DNA of 64,000 nucleotides. Origin: a bacterium (GTDB lineage: Bacteria; Electryoneota; RPQS01). A program made the position numbers and the translations under genes. The DNA is taken from the NCBI GenBank assembly GCA_016702305.1, contig JADJEH010000002.1:1-64000 (forward strand), read 5' to 3'. Of this stretch, positions 8,522 through 16,120 are shown piece after piece. How positions within the stretch are numbered: position 1 is the stretch's first letter; each line of letters begins with the position of its first letter. The notes beneath the pieces were generated by a model that was not told where the DNA came from, did not search any database, and worked only from the letters and a program-made list of their open reading frames with translations.

Positions 8522-9616
8522 TCAGTATTGACCTGCTGAGCCGGGGTAGAGCACCTCGCGGCTGATTTCCCCCAGGGTCGCACACCCCGACAGCGCCATG
8601 GCGATCCGGAACTCCTTCAGCAGCAGGTCCACCGACCGCATGACCCCCATGCTGCCGCCCACGGCCAACCCCCAGACATACGGTCGCCCGATCAGCACCG
8701 CCTGCGCGCCCAGCGCCAGCGCCTTGAGGATGTCCGTCCCCCGCCGGATGCCGCCGTCGAGCAGCACAGGCATTCTCCGGTCAATTTGTTTGACAATCGC
8801 GGGCAGCACCTCGAGCGTGGGCGGCACGGTGTCGAGATTTCGGCCACCGTGATTGCTGACGATGATTCCGGCCGCGCCGGACTGAATGGCCCGTTCCGCA
8901 TCGGCAGGGTGGAGGATGCCTTTCAGCACCACCGGGGCCTGGGCCGTTGTGCAGATCCACTCGATGTCTTGCCACGCGAGCTTAGGGTCGCACAGCGGGT
9001 AGTAGATGTCCGTTTGATCCATGGCATGCCCGCTGATTTGCAGCTCCGGCGGCAGCCCTTCGAGCATGGCCCGCGTCAGTCCTTCCGGCAGGTGAAACCC
9101 TGCGCGCGTTTCGCGGACGCGGTTGCCCAACACGGGTGTATCCACGGTGACTACCAGGGCCCGCACGCCGGCGGCTTGCACGCGTTCAATCAGACTGCGC
9201 GTATAGCCCCGGTCGCGCTGCACGTAGAGCTGATACCATAGTTTTGTGTCGGGGCAGTCGCGCGCGATGGCTTCGATGGAGGTGTTGGTCATCGTGCTGA
9301 CGCAGTAGATCGCATTGGCGACCATGGCGCCGCGCGCCGTTTCGCGCTCGCCCACCGGATGAAACAGCTTATGGTAGGCCACCGGCGCTAACAGCACGGG
9401 ATGGGCCAGCGTTTCACCGAACAGGTGTGTTTGAATATCCAGCTTCGACACATCGCGCAGCACGCGCGGCCAGAGCTTGATCTCATCGAACGCGGATTCA
9501 TTCCAGCGTTTCGACCATTCATCTCCGGCGGCGCTATCCAGATACTCCCACGCCATGGCGGGCAGCATCTCCCACGCACGGGATTTGAGGTCTTGTAGAT
9601 TCAGGGCATTGTCCAT
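8522..9616 (-). CDS. FMN-dependent alpha-hydroxyacid oxidase/dehydrogenase (lactate or glycolate oxidase family)
   Basis: A 364-residue TIM-barrel flavoprotein of the usual length for the family. Visible elements in order: AWEYLDSAAGDE near residue 22; LAPVAYHKLFHPVGE near 76; the FMN-contact segment LWYQLYVQRDRG near 126; TVDTPVLGNRVRETRAGF near 158; KGILHPADAERAIQSGAAGIIVSNHGGRNLD near 235 with the catalytic His and Arg; and the phosphate-binding LLDGGIRRGTDILKALALGA near 290. It oxidises a 2-hydroxyacid to the 2-oxoacid. Whether it passes electrons to O2 or to a quinone cannot be told from sequence. It is soluble, with no signal peptide. It stands alone, between a structured intergenic region and its own terminator. 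Lactate, glycolate and mandelate are all possible substrates. Confidence 0.93.
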   Translation of the reverse strand: MDNALNLQDLKSRAWEMLPAMAWEYLDSAAGDEWSKRWNESAFDEIKLWPRVLRDVSKLDIQTHLFGETLAHPVLLAPVAYHKLFHPVGERETARGAMVANAIYCVSTMTNTSIEAIARDCPDTKLWYQLYVQRDRGYTRSLIERVQAAGVRALVVTVDTPVLGNRVRETRAGFHLPEGLTRAMLEGLPPELQISGHAMDQTDIYYPLCDPKLAWQDIEWICTTAQAPVVLKGILHPADAERAIQSGAAGIIVSNHGGRNLDTVPPTLEVLPAIVKQIDRRMPVLLDGGIRRGTDILKALALGAQAVLIGRPYVWGLAVGGSMGVMRSVDLLLKEFRIAMALSGCATLGEISREVLYPGSAGQY

Positions 9617-10143
9617 GCCCCAAGATAAGAAAACAGAAAATCAGAATCTGCCCGCTGGCAGTCTGGGGGTCGTCCGTCCGTAGTAGATCTGCTTTTCCCC
9701 GCGGGTACTTAAGTTATGTTCTCGGGACGATAGGTTCGTGCTGACTTACCGCTGCGCTCCGTTTGGGCCGTGTGGTTGGCCTCTTCCGCCGGGTACCTCC
9801 GGGAGGGTTTTGGCTTGTTAGCTGTGCATAATATACAACAGAACTTACGATTTGTCAAGCCTGGTCAGCACATAAATAACAAATACTTGCCCATTTGTAC
9901 AAAAATTCAAGAGGCATGGCGAGTCGCTTCTCCGGATCGTGTGCTGTAGCGTTATCGCCCAGCCAGTCCATTTGAACTAATAATAGGTGCGGTGGTGGTG
10001 AAACGGCACGTTCACTGAATAATCTGTCATATGGTACTGCCGTTGGGAGAAAAAGTAAAGAACTTGGAGTAAAGACATTAGCTTAAATGGACTGTAAGAA
10101 AAGAAGGGTTAGAGCTCACATGCCTTTAGACTTAGGACTTAGG
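9617..10143. other. long intergenic region with a GC-rich, hairpin-rich block
   Basis: Bases about 9690-9820 are GC-rich and contain several short hairpins: CCCGCGGG near 9700, GGCC-GTGTGGTT-GGCC near 9769, and CCGG-GTACCT-CCGG near 9794. An AT-rich stretch at 9825-9900 follows. I see no ORF. The block could be a 5' leader or a small RNA on either strand. I could not match it to SRP, 6S, tmRNA, RNase P or a riboswitch. Confidence 0.4.
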
Positions 10144-11542
10144 ATGACAAGTCGCATTATTTTTGGGCTTCTTGTGCTGCCAATCGTTGCGCAAGCACAG
10201 GTCGTGATAGAGTGGACGCAGCCGACGCGCGGCGTTTCGGTTGCGGTGGATGCAGAGCAAAACGTATTCACCGTTGACAATGAACAAGGTCCCGGCACGG
10301 ATATCACGCTGGTGAAACGTGATTCAACCGGAAGTCAGTTGTGGACGGCAAGCTTCGACCAGACAGACAATACTAAATGGGAGAAAGCGACTTGGGTAAC
10401 CACGGACAGTCAAGGCAATGCAATTGTCTCAGGGACGGTCATGTCAGGCATCTCCAATCCAGTAAATGCGGCAAGCATTCTGATGAAGTTCTCGCCGGCA
10501 GGTGCCTTGCTGTGGCGCCGAGTCTATGAGAGCGCATTCGATGGTTCGTACACCCGAAAGTGCCTGGTTGATGAGCAAGGTGCGATCTATGTCCTCGGCA
10601 TGGGCTCCGGACCCTCAGGCTTCGTAACAAAGGTGAAGAAGTTCACGGCGGATGGCGACTCAGTGTGGAACTACTTTGATCAAGCGGGGATTGGCGCACC
10701 AGTCAATTTCAAGTTTACTCCGGACAACGGCATATTAATTGTTGGGCGGGCAATCTTTGGAAGCGTTGATGGTTTTGCGAAGATCAGCCGAGACGGGAGT
10801 CCGTTATGGAGTCTACCCGGGCAAAATAGCCAGACCGTCGGTGATGCAGCTGGTGATTCGCATGGGAACACGTATGTCGTCCATGGCGAGAATGTCTTTT
10901 AACGGTGCCACGGTACTCAAAAAACTGAATAGTGCGGGGGTTCAGATCTGGTCACATGTCATTGCGTTCAAGGGCAACCGCGTAGAGGTTGGGACGGATG
11001 ACCAGCCCGTGATGTCGGGATACCCGATGTCTGGATTCGGGGCTGCATTTATCAAGACGGACTCCAGCGGCACAGCGCTGTGGTCTAACCTGGATGCGGA
11101 CGGTCCGCTTGCACTGCTGCTGCATGCGCACCTGCTGATGGACAACTCAGACAATGCCTATCTTGCGGCAGGAACGCTGCAAGCGATGGCGGTTTGCAAA
11201 GTCGCTGCGAATGGAGTTTCCGCTTGGACGGTGACGACTCCGGGAAGCTACGCCAACGCAATAGCACTTGGAACGGACAATAGCGTGTATGTTGTCGGCG
11301 GTCAGACCGCAAAGATACGGCAAACAGTTGCGGCACCGGTCTTGGTCTATGTATTCCAAGAAGATTGCCAGTCGTATTTGCGTTGGGATCCGATCGCAGT
11401 CGCGATAGGGTATGAGATCTTTCACAGCACGAGTCTTACGGGACCATGGGAGCAGGTTGCCACAACGACAGAAACCGTCTTGCCGACTGGGTGCGAGAAC
11501 GTCGGCACAAGTTTCTATCATGTGACGGCAGTAACTCCCTGA
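10144..11542 (+). CDS. secreted beta-propeller-like repeat protein (single frameshift)
   Basis: The start at 10144 gives a good signal peptide (MTSRIIFGLLVLPIVAQA, then Q). Repeats of about 45-60 residues follow, of the type D-x-x-x-N-x-x-V...L-x-K-x-x-x-x-G-x-x-L-W, such as LVKRDSTGSQLWTASFD, LMKFSPAGALLWRRVYE and LKKLNSAGVQIWSHVIA. This is the SBBP-like propeller pattern. A fibronectin-like module ends the protein (YLRWDPIAVAIGYEIFHS). No type IX sorting domain is present. A TTTT run at 10897-10900 carries one extra base that creates TAA in frame. Deleting it joins both halves into about 465 residues. An earlier ATG at 10087 would add 19 residues that do not look like a signal peptide. Confidence 0.7.
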
Positions 11543-11577
11543 CTCAGCGCATACTGGCGACGTAACCTCGCACGAAG

Positions 11578-11604
11578 AAACGGCGACCGAAAGGTCGCCG
11601 TTTT
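11578..11604 (+). terminator. intrinsic terminator
   Basis: AAACGGCGACC (11578-11588), loop GAAA and GGTCGCCGTTT (11593-11603) form a perfect 11-pair hairpin with T residues after it. It ends the propeller gene and could also serve the converging NtrC-type gene. Confidence 0.8.
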
Positions 11605-11608
11605 CAAT

Positions 11609-13039
11609 TTACGATTCAATTTCCTCACGAATACCATATTTTTTCAATCTGTAGCGCAGCGTTTCGCGCGTCATCCTTAGGAATCTGGCGGCGGCGCTGG
11701 CGTTGTTATGACAGTGACGCATGGCAATGCGGATCAACTGCTTCTCAACCTCTTCCATATTCACGCCACTCGTGGGCACGTCAATCGAGAAGCCGTCCGG
11801 ATCATTCAGCATGCTGTCCACATCGCGCTCAGGCATCGAAGCCAAACTCGGCGTGGGCGTCTCCTGCATCGGCAGAATCGCCAAATCCGCCGCGTGAATC
11901 AGCGGCCCCGCGCCGATTAACACCGCGCGCTCAATCGCATTGCGCAGCTCGCGAATGTTGCCCGGCCAGTTGTAAGCCGTCAGCACACGTTCCGCATCGG
12001 GCGTAAGCCCCTTGATGTTTTTGCCGAATTCGCGATTGAACCGCTCGACAAAATGCGCGGCAATCGTCACCGTGTCCCGCCCACGTTCGCGCAGCGGCGG
12101 CAGGTGAATCGAGAACACCGCCAGACGATAATAGAGATCACGGCGGAAGCGCCCGCTGTCAATCTGCTCCTGCAAGTTGGCATTCGTCGCGGCAATTAGT
12201 CGAAATTTCATCTGCAACGGCTGCGTGCCGCCAACCCGCCGGAAGGTGCGCTCTTCAATCACCTTCAGCAGTTTCACCTGCAAGTTGAGTGGCATCTCGC
12301 CGATTTCGTCGAGGAAAAACGTCCCGCCCGTCGCGACTTCGAACAGACCGCGCTTGCGCTGCTTGGCGTCGGTGAAGGCGCCCTTCTCATAGCCGAACAG
12401 CTCCGCTTCCAGCAGTGTCTCCGGCATCGCGGCGCAATTGACTTCGACAAACGGCTTATCGGCGTTCGGCGAGGCCAGATGAATCGCATGCGCGACCAGC
12501 TCTTTTCCCGTTCCCGACTCGCCCGTGAGCAGCACCGTTGCAAATTGCACGGCGGCGACTTTGCGGCCTGTGTCCATCACCTGCTGCATCTGCTTGCACT
12601 CGCCGACGAGCCGTTCGAAGCCGTAGACGGCCTTGCGTTCGTCGGACACGCGTTCAATTTCGCGCTCTTTGGCGACATTTTGCAGCGCGCGATCCACCAG
12701 CAGCATCAGCTTTTCCAAATTGAGTGGCTTGCCCAGATAGTCAAAGGCGCCGTGCTTCAACGCTTCGACGGCCTTTTCTGGCGTGGCCTGACCGCTAATG
12801 ATCAGAACCGGATGTTGCGGGGCGACTTCGTGAATCTGTTGACAGAGCTCAACGCCGTCAATCCCGCCCGGCAATCCCACATCAATAATGGACAGATCGG
12901 GCGCCATGGTGCGCAGCTTCTCGAGGCCGACGGTAGCGTCTTCGGCTTCAATGACTTCGTAATCCTTGATTTCCGCGACCTGTTTGATGATTTCCCGGAT
13001 ATCCCGGTCGTCATCCACGACAAGCAGTGTGGCCAGCAT
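11609..13039 (-). CDS. NtrC-family sigma-54-dependent response regulator
   Basis: A 476-residue regulator when started at the ATG just before LATLLVVDDD (an upstream ATG at 13087 would add 16 poorly conserved residues). The receiver domain has the acidic pair D9-D10, phospho-acceptor D53 and K104. The AAA+ domain has Walker A GESGTGKE (173-180), the sigma-54 contact loop as GAFTDA (220-225; the commonest form is GAFTGA) and Walker B FFLDEIGE (241-248). A Fis-type helix-turn-helix ends the protein (SAAARFLRMTRETLRYRLKKYG). Phosphorylation should drive ATP-dependent opening of sigma-54 promoters. No partner histidine kinase is encoded in the window, so it is an orphan here. Its target genes cannot be inferred from context. 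Confidence 0.94.
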   Translation of the reverse strand: MLATLLVVDDDRDIREIIKQVAEIKDYEVIEAEDATVGLEKLRTMAPDLSIIDVGLPGGIDGVELCQQIHEVAPQHPVLIISGQATPEKAVEALKHGAFDYLGKPLNLEKLMLLVDRALQNVAKEREIERVSDERKAVYGFERLVGECKQMQQVMDTGRKVAAVQFATVLLTGESGTGKELVAHAIHLASPNADKPFVEVNCAAMPETLLEAELFGYEKGAFTDAKQRKRGLFEVATGGTFFLDEIGEMPLNLQVKLLKVIEERTFRRVGGTQPLQMKFRLIAATNANLQEQIDSGRFRRDLYYRLAVFSIHLPPLRERGRDTVTIAAHFVERFNREFGKNIKGLTPDAERVLTAYNWPGNIRELRNAIERAVLIGAGPLIHAADLAILPMQETPTPSLASMPERDVDSMLNDPDGFSIDVPTSGVNMEEVEKQLIRIAMRHCHNNASAAARFLRMTRETLRYRLKKYGIREEIES

Positions 13040-13137
13040 GTTGTGCTCGGGTTTGTTGTGTTGAACCAGCTTAGTGCAAATCAACAATGCAACAACGGGG
13101 CCACGGATTGGTGAAAAGGCCCAGTTCGGCGCAAAAG

Positions 13138-13165
13138 AATACCCCGCAATATTTTGCGGGGTATT
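13138..13165 (-). terminator. intrinsic terminator of the cation exporter gene
   Basis: AATACCCCGCAA (13138-13149) and TTGCGGGGTATT (13154-13165) form a perfect 12-pair stem with a 4-base loop. Leftward it is followed by a T-rich tract. Confidence 0.8.
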
Positions 13166-13220
13166 TCGTTAGCGTAGCATTCTCCGATCATGGCCTGTGC
13201 AGCGGTGCAGAGGGACTCGG

Positions 13221-14156
13221 TTATTTTCGTTCGTGAATCTCGACGGTGACATGAACGATGCCGAGGGATTTTGGGAGCAGCGCTTTGTAATAGTCCGGCG
13301 GCTGATCCGAGTTGGTGGCTACCCACAATTCGCAGGCAAACAGACCGGAGCCAATGGACCAGACATGAATGTCGGCGACATGCGCGTCGGAGTGTTTCTC
13401 GATCGCGTCGCGAATGGCTTGCACGACTTGGGCATCCGCTTGCCGGTCGAGCAGGACTTTTCCAGAGTCGCGCAGCAGGCCGATGGCCCAACTGCTGACG
13501 AGAATCGCACCGACGATGCCCATCACGGGATCCATCCAGATCCAGCCGAAATATTTTGCGGCCAGCAGAGCCGAAATCGCGGTGACCGAGGTCAATGCAT
13601 CGGCCAGCACATGCAGATAAGCGGCGCGCAGATTGTGATCTTCGCGGTGATGCTCGTGGTCGTGATGCTCATGACCGTGATCGTGGTGATGATCATGTGC
13701 ATGGTCGTGATCATGATCGTTACCCAAGATGAGCGCGCTGACGCCGTTGACGATCAGACCAATCACGGCGACGGCAATCGCCTGATTGAAGACGATGGGG
13801 ACGGGATGCAGCAGACGCACGACGCTCTCGTAGGCCATGACCGTAGCGAAGAAGGCCAGCATCAATGCGCTGGCGAAGGCGGCCAGCGTGTTGATCTTGC
13901 CCGTCCCGAAGCTGAAGCGTCCGTCGTGAGCATACTTGCGGGCGAGAATATAGGCGATGTAGCTTAGCGTCAGGGCCAGGGCATGCGACGCCATGTGCAA
14001 TCCGTCGGCGAGCAGGGCCATCGAGCCGAAGAGAATACCGGCGGTGATCTCGACGACCATCATGGTCAAGGTCAGAAGCACGACGATCAGGGTGCGCTTT
14101 TCGCCGGCGCGGGGGACGTCCTGTCCGAAGCTATGGGAATGGGATAGGGAACTCAT
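13221..14156 (-). CDS. dmeF: cation diffusion facilitator, DmeF-like Co(II)/Ni(II) exporter
   Basis: A 311-residue CDF transporter with six membrane segments. The N-terminus carries SHSHSFG. TM2 has LLADGLHMASHALAL with the metal-site His and Asp, followed by FSFGTGKINTLAAF. TM5 has LHVLADALTSV, the second HxxxD site. Between TM4 and TM5 lies a loop of about 30 residues that is almost all His and Asp/Glu, a cytoplasmic metal buffer. The combination FGTGKxxxLAxF, NLRAAYLHVLADALTSV, WMDPVMGIVGA and IHVWSIG is that of DmeF, which exports cobalt and nickel, rather than the zinc exporters ZitB or CzcD. The C-terminal cytoplasmic domain is complete. The gene is a single transcription unit between two strong terminators. 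I see no regulator beside it. Confidence 0.88.
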   Translation of the reverse strand: MSSLSHSHSFGQDVPRAGEKRTLIVVLLTLTMMVVEITAGILFGSMALLADGLHMASHALALTLSYIAYILARKYAHDGRFSFGTGKINTLAAFASALMLAFFATVMAYESVVRLLHPVPIVFNQAIAVAVIGLIVNGVSALILGNDHDHDHAHDHHHDHGHEHHDHEHHREDHNLRAAYLHVLADALTSVTAISALLAAKYFGWIWMDPVMGIVGAILVSSWAIGLLRDSGKVLLDRQADAQVVQAIRDAIEKHSDAHVADIHVWSIGSGLFACELWVATNSDQPPDYYKALLPKSLGIVHVTVEIHERK

Positions 14157-14174
14157 AAATTTGGCTTGGAGAAT

Positions 14175-14201
14175 AAAACCCCGCGAGTTGCGCGGGGTTT
14201 T
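14175..14201 (-). terminator. intrinsic terminator
   Basis: AAAACCCCGCG (14175-14185) and CGCGGGGTTTT (14191-14201) form a perfect 11-pair stem. It lies between two leftward genes and ends the upstream pair at 14222-15676. Confidence 0.75.
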
Positions 14202-14221
14202 TCAGCGGAGATAGGAGTCAA

Positions 14222-15085
14222 TTATTGTCCTGTTACGACAACGCCAGAGGATATCCACATGGCGCCGAATTCGATGTCGTCAACGTCTACTTGGCCGTCA
14301 ATGGCGGTGACCTCAACGATGAGCCGGTAGGTGCCGACGCCAACGCCGTTGGGGAAGGTTTTCTGCAGGTGAATATCAGAATTTCCGTCGGCGCGGAACT
14401 CATAATCAGTTTGCGATACAATCACGCCGGAACCGACATGCTGCAAGCGCAGACGCGCCTTCCACGCTGCGTGTTCGAGGCCGTCATTGATCACCTGTGC
14501 GAAGAACATGATCGAGGCGGGTCCGCCGACGCCAAACGAGCCACTGTTGAAGGCGACAAGGGTTTCACCCACGACGCCGCCGGCGGCGTTTTCGGAGAAC
14601 ATGCCGCTTTCCGCCGCTTCGAGCACATCGAGCCGGGCGTCAGTCGTGTTTTGGAATTGCGAGACCGATGCCTCCGTATGCACGCCAAGGTTACGCGCGG
14701 TGTCGGCCACGCAGGCGATGAAGGCGAAGGGCACGGAGCTGATGGGCTGGCGCGGATTCATCCACGTGTCGTTGTAGGAAATCGAAAGCCACAGCCCGTC
14801 GCCCTGCGGATCGAGGAAATCGGCGGGGGCGAGCGGGTTCCACGTGCCGAGGATAACCTCAAATACGCCGTTGCTGATGGTAATGTCCTGCCATTCGGAC
14901 CAGACAGGCGGACCGCCGACGGCGGAGTGCATAATGTGGAAGCCGACTTCTTCGTAGACTCCGTCGGGCATGACATTGCCTTCGAGGTCCGTGAAGATTC
15001 CTTGATAGGTCATGGTCGTGGGAACGACGGCTTGCGCGCCGGAGACGACGAGCACGAGGGCAAACAAAATCGAAGCGAATCTCAT
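14222..15085 (-). CDS. secreted protein with an N-terminal fiber-like domain
   Basis: A 287-residue protein starting MRFASILFALVLVVSGAQA, a clear signal peptide. Residues about 22-110 contain MTYQGIFTDLEGNVMPDGVY, VWSEWQDITISNGVFEVILG and a later PISSVPFAF motif. This domain recurs in secreted proteins of FCB and related bacteria and resembles the start of tail-fiber-like proteins. A short coiled-coil-like region (TTDARLDVLEAAES) precedes a beta-rich C-terminal part of unknown type. No sorting domain is seen. It lies 24 bases downstream of a small type IX protein, and the two are probably cotranscribed. Function unknown; a surface or cell-envelope role is an inference. Confidence 0.75.
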   Translation of the reverse strand: MRFASILFALVLVVSGAQAVVPTTMTYQGIFTDLEGNVMPDGVYEEVGFHIMHSAVGGPPVWSEWQDITISNGVFEVILGTWNPLAPADFLDPQGDGLWLSISYNDTWMNPRQPISSVPFAFIACVADTARNLGVHTEASVSQFQNTTDARLDVLEAAESGMFSENAAGGVVGETLVAFNSGSFGVGGPASIMFFAQVINDGLEHAAWKARLRLQHVGSGVIVSQTDYEFRADGNSDIHLQKTFPNGVGVGTYRLIVEVTAIDGQVDVDDIEFGAMWISSGVVVTGQ

Positions 15086-15109
15086 GGAAAATCCCATTGG
15101 AAGGAATGA

Positions 15110-15676
15110 TTACTTAATCAGAGTGAGTTTGCGCACCTGCATGCGCGCGGCGTGCTCGAGGCGCACGAAGTATTCGCCGCTGGGGACAAGCTGGCCGAAA
15201 TCGGAGCGGCCGTCCCAGGCGATTTCGTATTGTCCGGCGGACAGAGTTGAGAGATCGAACGAGCGGACGGCTTGACCGAGGAGATTGAAAATCTCAAGTT
15301 TGGCCGGTGCCGAGCGGTCGAGTGTGAAGGGAATCAGCGTGCTCGGGTTGAACGGATTCGGATAGTTCTGACCGAGGGCGAAATTGAAAATCACCGGCGT
15401 GGGCGCTTCGCCGCCGAAGGACGGGAGGGCGCGGGCCTGCGTGATGGTGCGCAGATAGCCCGTGACGACGGCGCTATTTGATTCAGTGGCGAAGGTCCGG
15501 CCGAGGATCGGCTGGCCGAGATAGCCGTGAATCCCGATGAGCGTGGTCGCTCCGGGCGAATTTGCGCTCAGGAAGTGCGGCATAGCGACATTTTGGGCCG
15601 AGGCCAGTAGTGGAACCAGGGCGAAAAATGCGGCAAACAGCAGCTTGGTAGTGGTCAGCGGGGAGGTCTGTGACAT
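15110..15676 (-). CDS. small secreted protein with type IX sorting domain
   Basis: A 188-residue protein starting MSQTSPLTTTKLLFAAFFAL, with a signal peptide ending near LASAQ; an upstream ATG at 15718 would add 14 residues. The middle is short and has GIHGYLGQPILG. The last 85 residues are a canonical type IX sorting domain: FALGQNYPNPFNPSTLIPF, LEIFNLLGQAVR, LSAGQYEIAWDGRSDFGQLVPSGEYFVRL, ending LIK. The part left after removing the signals is only about 75 residues, so the mature protein is small. It heads a two-gene unit with the fiber-like protein downstream. Confidence 0.85.
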   Translation of the reverse strand: MSQTSPLTTTKLLFAAFFALVPLLASAQNVAMPHFLSANSPGATTLIGIHGYLGQPILGRTFATESNSAVVTGYLRTITQARALPSFGGEAPTPVIFNFALGQNYPNPFNPSTLIPFTLDRSAPAKLEIFNLLGQAVRSFDLSTLSAGQYEIAWDGRSDFGQLVPSGEYFVRLEHAARMQVRKLTLIK

Positions 15677-16120
15677 GTGATATGCGTTTGTCTGAGCGAT
15701 GGCGGCGCGAGTGCTCATTCGTAAAAATTTTGGAAAGAAGTACTTAGCGAAAAGACTCGCGACCGGAACGCACGCGGTTCAGGCATTCAAAACTAACGAT
15801 TTGGGGTTTGAAAGTCAAGGAGAGACGTGGACTTAAGAGCAATTTGAGGGCCAGGATGGGCAAAATGTCGGAAAGCGGGGACTATTGGGCGGCAATGCCT
15901 CCGATTAAAGAGTTCGGGAGGTGTGAGAACGGGGATAGTGTGTCCTAAGAGGTTATACATTAAAGACTAATAATCTTGCTAACCCACTGTTTTCTTAGAT
16001 GAGTAGTTGTAGAAAAGGCCAGCTAAGGTTTGCTTTCAGCGACCCTAACAAATATATTAGGTATGTTCACTACGAACGTAAAAGGACCGGGTAACTAATA
16101 AACTTGCAGAGGATGACTCC
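15677..16120. other. intergenic region, divergent promoters
   Basis: This gap separates the leftward sorting-domain gene from the rightward cysteine-repeat gene. The 16121 side is AT-rich from about 15950. I see no ORF or strong hairpin. Confidence 0.5.

Noticed and set aside
9690..9820. SRP RNA, 6S RNA or a cobalamin riboswitch
   Set aside because: The GGAAG-GCAGC SRP loop, the 6S bubble and the B12 box could not be found. Only a generic structured block is supported.
10897..10900. Programmed ribosomal frameshift in the propeller gene
   Set aside because: There is no slippery heptamer, stimulatory structure or reason for two products. A homopolymer error is simpler.
12479..13114. A 211-codon plus-strand frame opposite the NtrC-type gene
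   Set aside because: It is antisense to a conserved receiver/AAA+ gene and has no domain content of its own.
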